From Planctomycetota bacterium (GTDB lineage Bacteria; Planctomycetota; UBA11346), in the NCBI GenBank assembly GCA_003136555.1, contig PLEW01000065.1:1-33266 (forward strand): a stretch of 33,266 nucleotides of DNA, written 5' to 3'. A program made the position numbers and the translations under genes. Positions 23,527-31,568 of this stretch are shown here, one piece after another (within the stretch, counting starts at the first letter, position 1; every line of letters begins with the position of its first letter). A model generated the notes under the pieces. The model was not told where the DNA came from, did no database searches, and saw nothing but the letters and a program-made list of their open reading frames with translations.

Positions 23527-24528
23527 TCATTGGGAGCGGATTTGGCACACGGCCAGGATCTTGAACCCGCCCTCCTGGCTCAGGCAGGAGAGCGCACCCA
23601 GGCGCGCCAGATCGGCCTCGTAGGGCAGCTGGCGGTTGGCCACCACCAGCAATCTGCCCCCGGGCCTGAGCACGGCGACGGCGGCGCGGAACATCGCCCG
23701 CGCGATGCCAAGGTCGTTCGCCATTCCCGCATGGCACGGCGGATTGCAGAGGATCAGGTCGAATCCACTGGCCGGCATGGGCTCGCTGACATCCCACCAT
23801 GCGATGCTGGCGCACCGGCGCGCGTCCTCCGGCACTCCGGTCGCCAGGGTCTGCGCCACCGCATCGACCGCCCGGATGTCAGCATCGAGGAACCAGGCCT
23901 GCGCCTGCGGCCAGCGGCCCAGGGCGGCGCAGCCGAGATGGCCAGCGCCGCAGCCGAGATCGAGGAGCTTCTCCGCGGGCGGCTGCTGCGCCAGGCAGTG
24001 GATCAGCTGCCGGGTCCCGGCATCGACGCCACCCTGATGGAAGACCCCCGCTGAGGTGCCGGCGCCTGCGACCCAAGAGGAGGGGCAGGCGGCGGTACGG
24101 CTCACGCAGAGCACCCGTGCATGCGAATGATTGGCGAGCACGGCGACCGGGTGGCCGGTATCCTCTGCCAGGCGACGGCCCCAGGAGGCGATGCCGACAT
24201 CATTGCCGCCTGCGACCAGCAGCCGCCCGTCGCCCTGCAGGGCCGTCCAGGCGGCCACCAGATCGGCGTAGGTCCCCGCGCGTCCCTTCTGCACCCGCAC
24301 CAGCGCTTGGCGAAAGCCGGCCTGGGGGAGCTGCATGCCACGGGGAACCGTCTCCACTCCCAGTGCGGTGGCCTCGAGATGCTGGGCCTTCCAGGGCAGC
24401 ACAGCGCAGCCGCCATGGCGCTGGACCGAGCGGAAGGCGTTGAATTCGCACAACGGCACCGGCTCCAGCACCCCGGGGTCGCTCGCCGGATCATCGCGCT
24501 CGGCTGCGGGTCGCGGCGGGCCGCTCAT
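23527..24528 (-). CDS. RsmC/RlmG-family rRNA guanine-N2 methyltransferase
   Basis: A 333-residue class I SAM-dependent methyltransferase. The C-terminal half has the SAM-binding LLDLGCGAGHLG (188-199), the acidic FLDADIRAVD, and the catalytic-type FDLILCNPPCHAG (NPPC at 262-265; RsmC has NPPFH). The first half resembles the degenerate methyltransferase domain of RsmC/RlmG (VAWTALQGDGRLLVAGGND, GVFHQGGVDAGTRQLI). Target is probably m2G in 16S (1207) or 23S (1835) rRNA. The start ATG shares its A with the xseB stop (TGATG). The NPPF to NPPC change is uncommon in the family. Confidence 0.86.
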   Translation of the reverse strand: MSGPPRPAAERDDPASDPGVLEPVPLCEFNAFRSVQRHGGCAVLPWKAQHLEATALGVETVPRGMQLPQAGFRQALVRVQKGRAGTYADLVAAWTALQGDGRLLVAGGNDVGIASWGRRLAEDTGHPVAVLANHSHARVLCVSRTAACPSSWVAGAGTSAGVFHQGGVDAGTRQLIHCLAQQPPAEKLLDLGCGAGHLGCAALGRWPQAQAWFLDADIRAVDAVAQTLATGVPEDARRCASIAWWDVSEPMPASGFDLILCNPPCHAGMANDLGIARAMFRAAVAVLRPGGRLLVVANRQLPYEADLARLGALSCLSQEGGFKILAVCQIRSQ

Positions 24529-24740
24529 CAGCCGGCTGGCGCCTGGTCCCCTGGCTCGGAACGCAGCTCTTCCAGGCGAGCGACATACCGGTCCAGCAGC
24601 ACCCGCGCCTGGCGCACCGCCTTCAGGCCGGACTCATAGCGGACGAGGGCCTGTTCGAGCGGCAGATCGCCGCCCTCGAGAGCCGCGATCGCTTCTTCGA
24701 TATGAGCGAACTGATCTTCGATGGATGCCGATTTGGCCAT
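24528..24740 (-). CDS. xseB: Exodeoxyribonuclease VII small subunit
   Basis: Small subunit of the single-strand-specific exonuclease VII. The 70 residues show the family's coiled-coil pattern: SIEDQFAHIEEAIAALEGGD, LPLEQALVRYESGLKAV, ARVLLDRYVARLEEL. The ATG at 24740 is preceded by GGGAGG about 12 bases upstream; a GTG at 24770 would add ten residues. No xseA is adjacent in this window. It overlaps the following methyltransferase start by one base. Confidence 0.9.
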   Translation of the reverse strand: MAKSASIEDQFAHIEEAIAALEGGDLPLEQALVRYESGLKAVRQARVLLDRYVARLEELRSEPGDQAPAG

Positions 24741-24931
24741 GAGTTCATGATACCTCCCCGATCCGTCCACGCCAGCGCCCGAGCGTCCAGCAGTGTCGCA
24801 AGTTGCTCACTATGTTCGTCGACCTTAACCCTTGCCGGGGCTGAGATCGCTGTCTACAGTCCGCATTCACCCTCGATGGTGTGCACGCGCCCCCCAACAG
24901 CGGCTGAACGGACTCCATAGAAAAGCGGCTC

Positions 24932-25285
24932 ATGAAATCTGGCCTCTCCATATCCGAAAGCCTGTCAGGCACTGTGCAGATTCTGAAGCTCAGCGGGTAC
25001 CTGGATGGCCACACCTTCGTCGAGCTGGAACGCGCCCTCGATCGCTCGATCAAGGGCGGGATCACCAGGCTGGTACTCGATCTCGCCGATTTGACCTATA
25101 TCGCCAGCGCCGGAGTGGGCGTCTTCATCAATGCCCAGCATCAGGTGCGCAAGCTCGGTGGCAGCCTCCAGCTGGTCAACCCGGCGCCATCGGTGCGCGA
25201 AGTCTTCGGCATCCTCGGCCTGGAGGCGATCTTCACCATCCATGCGACGGTCGACCAGGGCGTCAAAGCGGCTCTCGCACCCTGA
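24932..25285 (+). CDS. STAS-domain anti-sigma factor antagonist (SpoIIAA/RsbV-like)
   Basis: A 117-residue single STAS domain: VQILKLSGYLDGHTFVELE, TRLVLDLADLTYIASAGVGV and GGSLQLVNPAPSVREVFGILGL. The conserved serine of the DLxxxxYIxSxGxG motif is S59, the likely phosphorylation site; in partner-switching systems an anti-sigma kinase phosphorylates it and a SpoIIE-type phosphatase removes the phosphate. Such a phosphatase is encoded 4 kb upstream on the same strand. No RsbW-like kinase is in the window. The Ser-Ala-Gly sequence in place of the usual Ser-Ser-Gly or Ser-Thr-Gly is common in the family. The ATG has only a weak upstream AAGCGG. It is divergent from xseB. Confidence 0.93.
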   Translation: MKSGLSISESLSGTVQILKLSGYLDGHTFVELERALDRSIKGGITRLVLDLADLTYIASAGVGVFINAQHQVRKLGGSLQLVNPAPSVREVFGILGLEAIFTIHATVDQGVKAALAP

Positions 25286-25351
25286 TCGCTCCCTGACGCC
25301 TGGTCAGCACATCCGGACGGTCCCCCATGGCCGTATGAGAGAGGGCAGACC

Positions 25352-25570
25352 ATGTACATCAACCTCAAGGACGTCGAACGGCTGGCGCGCAGCATGCATG
25401 CCCAGCGCCTGGACCCGGCATATATCCGCCATTACCTGCAGGAGACCTACCAGGTCGATGACAAGCTCATCGACACGGTTTTCGAAACCGTCGGCGTGGG
25501 CAAGAAGAAGGGCGTTAGCATCGTTGAGGGAACCGGCAAGCCGACCGTGCGCCGACGCGAGTTCACCTGA
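25352..25570 (+). CDS. Small protein of unknown function (72 aa)
   Basis: I do not recognise it. It starts MYINLKDVERLARSMHAQRL, with a predominantly helical N-terminal part up to residue ~48 (HYLQETYQVDDKLIDTVFE), then GVGKKKG, and a basic end RRREF. GAGGG lies six bases before the ATG, and the codon use matches its neighbours, so it is probably real. It follows the STAS gene by 66 bases and may share its transcript. It ends convergent with pilT. Confidence 0.75.
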   Translation: MYINLKDVERLARSMHAQRLDPAYIRHYLQETYQVDDKLIDTVFETVGVGKKKGVSIVEGTGKPTVRRREFT

Positions 25571-25600
25571 GCTGCCGGCTCTGATCCAGTTGTGCCGGGA

Positions 25601-26839
25601 TCACGTGCCCGGACGCTTCCACCCGGACGGCGATGGCGCACCCGGAGCAGGCGGCTGACCGCCGGGAGCGCCGGGAGCGCCGTGAGCGCCTGGAGCACTG
25701 GGCGGTCCAGCGGGGGCATTCTTGGCCTCGGTCTTCTGATTCGCCTGGATCAGCGCAGCAGCAGCCTCGACATCATGGCCCAGGGCCTTGAGCTTCTTGG
25801 CCATGTCCTCCTTGTCGATCGAGCGGTCATAGGCCTCCATCGGCTCGACCGAATCGGCCTTCACCATCTTCTCCAGCGCGTCGTTGAGCAGTTGCATGCC
25901 GTAGCGCGCTCCGGTCTGCATCTGCGACGGGATCTGGTAGGTCTTGCCTTCACGGATGTTGGCGGCGACGCCAGGGGTGACGAAGAGGATCTCCTGGGCG
26001 GCCAGGCGCCCACCACCCTTCTTCTTCAGCAGGTTCTGCGCCACCACACCACGCAGCGAACCGGCGAGCATCAGGCGGATCTGCTCCTGCTCCTCAGCCG
26101 GGAACTGGTTGATGATGCGGTCCACGGTCGAGGATGCGGTCGAGGTATGCAAGGTACCGAACACCAGATGCCCGGTCTCGGCAGTCTCGATGGCGATGCG
26201 CGTGGTCTCGAGATCGCGCATCTCACCCACCAGGACGATATCCGGGTCCTCACGCAGCGCGGCACGCAGTGCGGCGGCGAAGCTCTTGGTGTGCTGATGC
26301 ACCTCGCGCTGGTTGACCAGGCACTTCTTGGCCGGATGGACGAACTCGACCGGGTCCTCGATGGTGATGATGTGCTCTTTGCGATGGGCGTTGATGTGAT
26401 CGATCATCGCTGCTAAGGTAGTGGATTTGCCTGATCCGGTCGGACCCGTGACCAGCACCAGCCCCTTCTTGTACTCGCACATGCGCAGCACCGCAGGCGG
26501 CAGTCCCAGTTGCTCGGCGCTGAGGATCTTGTCGGGAATGCGCCGAAACACCGCTCCCGGGCCATTGCGGTCGACGAAGTAGTTGGCGCGGAACCGGCCA
26601 CAGCCCTCGAGCGCATAGGCGAAGTCGGCGTCCCAGGTCTCCTCGAACTGCTTGCGCGACCGGTCAGGAGCGATCTCGAGCAGGATCTGCTTCACCTGGT
26701 CCTTGGAGAGCTTGGGCACGCCTTCCAGCGGCACCATATCCCCAGACTCGCGAATCATGGGCGTATGCTCGCTGGTCATGTGCAGATCCGAGGCCTTCTT
26801 CTCGGTCATCATGCGGAACAGGTTGTCGATCCAGGCCAT
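25601..26839 (-). CDS. pilT: PilT-like twitching/retraction ATPase
   Basis: Hexameric ATPase that depolymerises type IV pili. The 412 residues contain the PilT N-domain (ASDLHMTSEHTPMIRESGDM), Walker A GPTGSGKSTT (132-140), the Asp box TIEDPVEFVH, Walker B IVLVGEMRDLET (201-211) and the His box HLVFGTLHT (224-232), then AAQEILFVTPGVAANIREGK. The usual PilT C-terminal AIRNLIREGK is followed here by a further ~40 residue tail, rich in Gly, Pro and Ala, after KTEAKN at ~370 (GAHGAPGAPGGQPPAPGAP). GAGGAG stands 5-8 bases before the ATG. Given the prepilins and peptidase elsewhere in the window, it probably powers the same filament, but pilB and pilC are not here. Confidence 0.94.
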   Translation of the reverse strand: MAWIDNLFRMMTEKKASDLHMTSEHTPMIRESGDMVPLEGVPKLSKDQVKQILLEIAPDRSRKQFEETWDADFAYALEGCGRFRANYFVDRNGPGAVFRRIPDKILSAEQLGLPPAVLRMCEYKKGLVLVTGPTGSGKSTTLAAMIDHINAHRKEHIITIEDPVEFVHPAKKCLVNQREVHQHTKSFAAALRAALREDPDIVLVGEMRDLETTRIAIETAETGHLVFGTLHTSTASSTVDRIINQFPAEEQEQIRLMLAGSLRGVVAQNLLKKKGGGRLAAQEILFVTPGVAANIREGKTYQIPSQMQTGARYGMQLLNDALEKMVKADSVEPMEAYDRSIDKEDMAKKLKALGHDVEAAAALIQANQKTEAKNAPAGPPSAPGAHGAPGAPGGQPPAPGAPSPSGWKRPGT

Positions 26840-27097
26840 GTGGGTGCTCCTCGGCAGACATCGGTGCTCGCTATCGCGACCATCTATCTTGTCCGCATCG
26901 CCACCCAGCTGTCCAGCGCCGATCGGCACTGCCAGATCACCGGTCCGGCAGGCGCATCACTGACACCCCATGCATACGAGGCTGGTTTTGCCGCCTCTTT
27001 GCCCTACCCACCTGGAAGATTGGTGTAGACATGGGGAATTTGTCGCTAGAACGTGCATGTCTTCATTCAAACCACCCTTTTACGGGAGAGAAATCTC
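26840..27097. other. Divergent intergenic region, pilT / HU-like gene
   Basis: It carries the HU-like gene's leader. A possible promoter is TAGACA and TAGAAC (15-base spacer) about 50 bases before the ATG, and GGGAGAG is the ribosome-binding site. I see no coding sequence here. Confidence 0.35.
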
Positions 27098-27454
27098 ATG
27101 GCCAAAGCCCCAAAGAAAGCCTCCGCACTCCTGCCCAAGCCCAAGGACAAGGGCTACACCAAGGGCAAGCTCATCGCCCATCTCGCCGCTGCGGTCACCG
27201 CATCAGGCGTGGGCGACGTGAGCAAGAAGCAGATTGCCAGCACGCTCGACGAGCTGGCCAATGTGCTCTTCCAGTACGCTCCGGTCGGCGCTGTGCTCCC
27301 CGGTCTCGGCAAGCTGGTGCTGCGCACCATCCCGGCCAAGCCCGCGCGCACCATCATCAGCTTCGGCAAGGAGATCAAAGTCTCGGCCAAGCCCAAGAGC
27401 CAGAAACTGGTCTTCCGCTTCAGCAAGGACGCCAAGTCCAAGTTCGCCAAGTGA
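27098..27454 (+). CDS. HU/IHF-like DNA-binding protein with a lysine-rich N-terminus
   Basis: A 118-residue basic protein. A Lys/Ala/Pro-rich leader (MAKAPKKASALLPKPKDKGY) precedes an HU-like fold: KGKLIAHLAAA, SKKQIASTLDELANVLFQYA, and GAVLPGLGKLVLRTIPAKPAR, followed by FGKEIKVSAKPKSQKLVFRF. The GxxxIPGLGKF-type turn and the RxxARxxR arm base are recognisable, but the DNA-intercalating RNPxTG tip of HU reads RTIISFG, so the arm proline is lost. It may compact DNA without HU-type kinking, or bind a partner. GGGAGAG lies eight bases before ATG, and a strong terminator follows 33 bases after the stop; both point to a well-expressed single gene. Confidence 0.85.
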   Translation: MAKAPKKASALLPKPKDKGYTKGKLIAHLAAAVTASGVGDVSKKQIASTLDELANVLFQYAPVGAVLPGLGKLVLRTIPAKPARTIISFGKEIKVSAKPKSQKLVFRFSKDAKSKFAK

Positions 27455-27487
27455 TCTAGGCGCTTCGGCGCCAGATGTTCGCTCATC

Positions 27488-27524
27488 GCACCCTCTCCGG
27501 TCAGCCGGAGAGGGTGCTTTGTTT
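27488..27524 (+). terminator. Rho-independent terminator of the HU-like gene
   Basis: Stem GCACCCTCTCCGG / CCGGAGAGGGTGC (13 bp, perfect) with loop TCAG, then TTTGTTT. The T-tract is only on the plus strand, so it terminates the HU-like gene and not the convergent rph. Confidence 0.93.
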
Positions 27525-27532
27525 CCAGCCGT

Positions 27533-28243
27533 TCACCGGCTCCCGGATGCGGTGCCGATGCCCAAGGCGGAACGCTGGGCGCGGTACAGCTCATCAATGC
27601 CCTGATGCGCAGCATCGAGGAGCTCGTCGAGCTGGGCGCGCGGGAATGCAGCCCGCTCTCCCGTGCCCTGGACCTCGATGAAACCACCATCGCGCATCAC
27701 CACGTTCATGTCCACCTCGGCTATGCTATCCTTGGCATAATCCAGATCGACCTCGATCTGCGACGACACCACCCCGACGCTGATGGCCGCCACCTGCCCG
27801 AGCAGATAATGGCCTGGCCCGCTCTTGCCCTGCTGCGCGGCCAGGGCGGTGAGCGCGTCGTAGAGCGCGACCCATCCGCCGGTGATCGCCGCCGTGCGCG
27901 TCCCCCCATCCGCCTGGATCACATCGCAGTCGATCAGCACGCTGACCTCGCCGAGCTTGTCGAGATCGACCGCCGCTCGCAGGCTGCGGCCGATGAGGCG
28001 TTGGATCTCCACGCTGCGACCGTCCTGCTTCGCCCCGTCCCGGCGCTTTCGCGGCGAGGTCGAACCAGGAAGCATCGCATACTCGGCGCTCAACCAGCCG
28101 CCCCCGCTGCCACGCCGGTGCGGCGGCAGCTCCTTTTCAAGCGAGGCGGTGCAGAGCACTCGCGTCGATCCGAAGCTGACCAGGCACGAACCGGCCGGGT
28201 GCTTGACGAATTGGCGTTGGAAGGTCACGGGACGTTGCGGCAT
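27533..28243 (-). CDS. rph: Ribonuclease PH
   Basis: Phosphorolytic 3'-5' exoribonuclease that trims tRNA 3' ends. The 236 residues contain [73 protein letters not shown] and [22 protein letters not shown], all highly characteristic. The normal N-terminal MRxDGRxxxQLRPV is shortened: the protein begins [12 protein letters not shown], and the reading frame is closed by a TGA nine bases upstream. There is no ribosome-binding site before the ATG. It is 93 bases downstream of argF. The terminal cut may be real or may reflect an internal change; a frameshift could not be demonstrated. Confidence 0.93.
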   Translation of the reverse strand: MPQRPVTFQRQFVKHPAGSCLVSFGSTRVLCTASLEKELPPHRRGSGGGWLSAEYAMLPGSTSPRKRRDGAKQDGRSVEIQRLIGRSLRAAVDLDKLGEVSVLIDCDVIQADGGTRTAAITGGWVALYDALTALAAQQGKSGPGHYLLGQVAAISVGVVSSQIEVDLDYAKDSIAEVDMNVVMRDGGFIEVQGTGERAAFPRAQLDELLDAAHQGIDELYRAQRSALGIGTASGSR

Positions 28244-28336
28244 GGCGGTTCACTCTGGGTTGGGACGATGGATGACGGCACCCTGGCGGCGCCCACACGG
28301 ATGCCAGGAGATTGCGGCAGCCGGGCTGCTGGAGAC

Positions 28337-29284
28337 TCAGCTGCGTGCTGCGGCTATCACCGCCTGGGCGTCGGTGGCCATCAACAGACGCAGGACCGCC
28401 TTCTGGGCATGCACCCGGTTCTCGGCCTGATCGAAGACGATGGAGCGCGGATGCTCGACCGCCCCATCGGTGATCTCCTCATCGCGGTGCGCAGGCAGGC
28501 AATGCATGATGCGGGCGTCGGGTCTGGCCTGGGCGATCAGCGCTTCATTGATCTGGTAGCCCTGGAAGGCCCTCAGCCGCTCCTCCCGCTCCGCCTCCTG
28601 GCCCATGCTCGTCCAGACATCGGAATAGAGGACATGGGCCCCTGCCACCGCCGCTGCCGGATCGTGCAGCTGGAGCACCTGGGTGCCCCATGCCGAGGTG
28701 AACGAGGCGATGTCCTTGGCGCTGAAGGCATACTGCTTGGGGCAGGCGAGGACGAGCTGCGTACCGGCGAGGATGCATGCCCGGGCCAAGCTGCGGCAGA
28801 CATTATTCGCATCGCCGACGAAGACCACGCGCAGACCGGCGACGGTGCCGAAATGCTCCTGGATGGTCAATAGATCAGCGAGCGCTTGGCATGGATGGCC
28901 CTCATCGGAGAGGCCATTGATCACCGGGACGGTCCCATGCCGTGCCAGATCGGTGACCGTCTGGTGCTGGAACACTCGCGCCATGATCCCCTGGACGTAC
29001 CGGCTCAGCACGCGAGCGACGTCGCGCACCGGCTCGCGCACCCCCATGCCCACCTCCTCGCCGCGGATGTACAGCGACCGTCCACCGAGCTCGGCCATCG
29101 CCACCTCGAAGGACAGACGTGTGCGCAGACTCGGCTTCTCGAACAGCAGGGCGATGGTCTTGCCGCTCAAGGCATGTTCGGTGATGCCCTGGGCACGACG
29201 GCGCTTGAGGTAGGACGCGACCATGAGCAGATCGCTGAACGTTTCCGATGAGATGTCGTCGAGGCTGATGAAGTGCTTAAGCAT
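28337..29284 (-). CDS. argF: Ornithine carbamoyltransferase
   Basis: Converts ornithine and carbamoyl phosphate to citrulline. The 315 residues have FEKPSLRTRLSFE (carbamoyl phosphate site; S52-R56), HPCQALADL (130-138), the ornithine-site DVWTSMGQE and HCLPAHRDEEI. The second residue of the STRTR loop is Leu (SLRTR), as in many bacterial OTCases. GGAGG stands six bases before the ATG. argB lies 48 bases upstream and rph 93 bases downstream on the same strand. Members of the related N-acetylornithine transcarbamylase group differ in the HCLP region, so ArgF is preferred. Confidence 0.96.
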   Translation of the reverse strand: MLKHFISLDDISSETFSDLLMVASYLKRRRAQGITEHALSGKTIALLFEKPSLRTRLSFEVAMAELGGRSLYIRGEEVGMGVREPVRDVARVLSRYVQGIMARVFQHQTVTDLARHGTVPVINGLSDEGHPCQALADLLTIQEHFGTVAGLRVVFVGDANNVCRSLARACILAGTQLVLACPKQYAFSAKDIASFTSAWGTQVLQLHDPAAAVAGAHVLYSDVWTSMGQEAEREERLRAFQGYQINEALIAQARPDARIMHCLPAHRDEEITDGAVEHPRSIVFDQAENRVHAQKAVLRLLMATDAQAVIAAARS

Positions 29285-29332
29285 GGGCGGCCTCCAGGCC
29301 GCTGGTCGTGGGGATGAGTGGAGATGGACAGG

Positions 29333-30220
29333 TCACGATGCGCGATCGCGATCGCTTTGCGCGCGCGGCTGGCTGAGGCGCAGTTCGGTGCCGATGCCCT
29401 CGGCGGTGAAGATCTCCAGCAGCAGCGCATGCGGCATGCCGGCATCGACGATGTGGATCTTCTGGACTCCAGCGTTCAACGCGGAAATGCAGCTTTCGAC
29501 CTTCGGGATCATGCCATCCCTGATCGCGCCACGGGCGATCAGGTCGCGGACCATGCTGTCAGTTAGACTGGAGATGCGCGTGCTGGGGTCCTTGGGATCG
29601 GTGAGCACCCCCGGGACATTGCTGCAGAAGACCAGCTTCTCGGCCGACAGCCCGGTGGCGACCGCCAGGGCGATATCATCGGCATTGGTATTGAGCACTT
29701 CGCCATCGCTGGTGATCGACAACGGCGGCACCACCGGGATGAGGCCGCGGGTCGCATAGCGGACCAGCCGCTCGCGATCGAGGCCGATCGGCTGGCCGAC
29801 GAAGCCGAGAGCCGGGTCGAGGATCTCGCCACGTACCACCAAGTGGGGCGGGCAGAGCTGGATCGCCGCGCCGCCGAGGTCGAAGAGGCGATCGTGCAGA
29901 TGCTCATTGAGCCGCTCGACCTCGCGCTTCATGATCTCGATCGTAGCCGCGTCGGTGACGCGACGGCCGTTGACGAAGGCTGGCTTCAGGCCGGCCTGCT
30001 CCATCGCCCGCGTAATCGACTTGCCGCCGCCATGGACGAGGATGGGACGCACGCCGACCTGCTCCAGCCACACCAAGTCGGTGAGCAGGGAATCAAGGAC
30101 CTCTGGCTTCTCGATCGCCTCGCCCCCCAGCTTGACCACCATGTACTGATGGTGGAAGCGCTTGAGGAATGGCAGGGCCTCTAGAAGCACCTTGGCTTTG
30201 CGCGTCGCCTCATCAACCAC
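29333..30220 (-). CDS. argB: Acetylglutamate kinase
   Basis: Second step of arginine synthesis: phosphorylates N-acetylglutamate. The 295 residues show VVKLGGEAI (K30), LVHGGGKSITRAM (63-66), NGRRVTDAATIEIM, NTNADDIALAVATGL, FCSNVPGVLTDPKDP and MIPKVESC. Length and the C-terminal HALLLEIFTAEGIGTEL end are normal. The GTG start at 30220 is preceded by GGGGGAGG four bases upstream, a much better site than the alternatives upstream in the same frame. It leads the argB-argF pair; the prepilin peptidase gene ends 101 bases upstream. Confidence 0.95.
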   Translation of the reverse strand: MVDEATRKAKVLLEALPFLKRFHHQYMVVKLGGEAIEKPEVLDSLLTDLVWLEQVGVRPILVHGGGKSITRAMEQAGLKPAFVNGRRVTDAATIEIMKREVERLNEHLHDRLFDLGGAAIQLCPPHLVVRGEILDPALGFVGQPIGLDRERLVRYATRGLIPVVPPLSITSDGEVLNTNADDIALAVATGLSAEKLVFCSNVPGVLTDPKDPSTRISSLTDSMVRDLIARGAIRDGMIPKVESCISALNAGVQKIHIVDAGMPHALLLEIFTAEGIGTELRLSQPRAQSDRDRAS

Positions 30221-30321
30221 GCTACCTCCCCCTTCTTGAACCAGCGGTGGCAAAAGCAAGGCGGGGACTATAGGGGCCAGATGCGCTTGTCGAGTCTCTT
30301 TCTCACCGACGCGGTCACCCA

Positions 30322-31491
30322 TCAGTGCGGCAGGGGCTGGAACAGCCAATGGTGCAGCCGCGGACCCCCATACAGCACCATCAGCGACCCGATCGCCAGA
30401 TATGGACCAAAGGGGATCTCGCGGCTCTCCTTGAGCAGCCGCATGGGTACGCTGATGATGGTTCCGACCAGGGCTGCCGCGAAAAAGGCGTAGACCACCC
30501 CGATGGGACCGAGGAATGCCCCGATGGGGGCCAGGAACTTGACATCTCCGAAGCCCATGGCGTTGCGCTTGAAGGCCAAGGTCCCGAGCAGTCCGACCAG
30601 GTAGAGGGACAGCCAGCCGGCCATGCTGCCGCACAGCGACTGGGCCCCCTGCAGGGCCAGAAGACTCCACCAGGCTCCTGGCTTCGTCAGGACCACCAGG
30701 GTGACGGCAAGCAGACCGACGAGGGTACAGCCGCTGAACCACCACACGCCGATGCTCAGGCCACGCTGGTCCTCCGGCGTCCAGGGCTGCTCCCACGAGC
30801 TGTAGCGCCGGTAGATCCTTCCCGCTGCGACCAGCGACAGGGACAGCAGGGCAAGCACCCCGAAGCCGAGCTCCAGGAGGTTGGTCAGAAAGCGGCCAGG
30901 GGTGACATCGATAGCATGCGGAGCTGACTGCAGCGACTGCGGCGGCACCAGCCAATTGGCGAGCCAGCCGGCATCGCCGTAGGCGAGATTGGCCCCGGTC
31001 ATCACCGCGAGCACCGGCGCTGCCAGCTGGAAGCTCTTGGTCAGCTCGTCCGGAATGATGAAATGCTCATAGTCGATCATCGCCGAGACCAGGAGATAGA
31101 AGGCGAGCGACAGCACGGCCGCCCCTGCGCACGCCCGGGCAGCGAGATCGGCAATCGGCGAACCGCCCCATGCCCAATGGAGCCACGGCGAGAGGACCTC
31201 ATGATTGCCTCGATCGAAGACCCAGCACATGACCCCCACCGTCAGGGCCCCGGCCACCAGTTCCATGACTAGATATCGCACACTGAAACCAGCACCGCAC
31301 CATCGACATCGTCCACCCAGGATCAGGTAGCTGATGATCGGCAGGTTATCATACCACTGCACCCGTGTCCCGCAGCTGTAGCACCGGCTCGGAGGCGTGA
31401 CGATGCTCTCATTGCGCGGCAGACGATGGATGCAGACATTGAGGAACGAACCGATGAAGGCGCCGAAGATGAAAACGATCGACGGCACCAT
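30322..31491 (-). CDS. pilD: Prepilin peptidase / N-methyltransferase
   Basis: Bifunctional inner-membrane aspartic protease that cleaves prepilins after the residue preceding Phe and methylates the new N-terminus. The 389 residues show the N-terminal domain FIGSFLNVCIHRLPRNESIV with two CxxC pairs (C37/C40, C62/C65), the catalytic SAMIDYEHFIIPDELT (D140) and NAMGFGDVKFL (D316), and FGPYLAIGSL near the end. It is about 100 residues longer than typical PilD because of an insert around residues 170-300. It is the obvious processing enzyme for the five prepilins at 7063-11835. AAGG lies four bases before the ATG. Confidence 0.95.
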   Translation of the reverse strand: MVPSIVFIFGAFIGSFLNVCIHRLPRNESIVTPPSRCYSCGTRVQWYDNLPIISYLILGGRCRWCGAGFSVRYLVMELVAGALTVGVMCWVFDRGNHEVLSPWLHWAWGGSPIADLAARACAGAAVLSLAFYLLVSAMIDYEHFIIPDELTKSFQLAAPVLAVMTGANLAYGDAGWLANWLVPPQSLQSAPHAIDVTPGRFLTNLLELGFGVLALLSLSLVAAGRIYRRYSSWEQPWTPEDQRGLSIGVWWFSGCTLVGLLAVTLVVLTKPGAWWSLLALQGAQSLCGSMAGWLSLYLVGLLGTLAFKRNAMGFGDVKFLAPIGAFLGPIGVVYAFFAAALVGTIISVPMRLLKESREIPFGPYLAIGSLMVLYGGPRLHHWLFQPLPH

Positions 31492-31568
31492 AGGACCTTG
31501 GTTGTCGCCGTAAGGGTGTAGCGGTCAATGCCATGGCGCTCCAGGTCAGCGGTGGTACATAGCGGGCC

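Noticed and set aside
27605-28873. Plus-strand frame (422 codons) opposite rph and argF
   Set aside because: Shadow of two genes with unmistakable family motifs; no ribosome-binding site.
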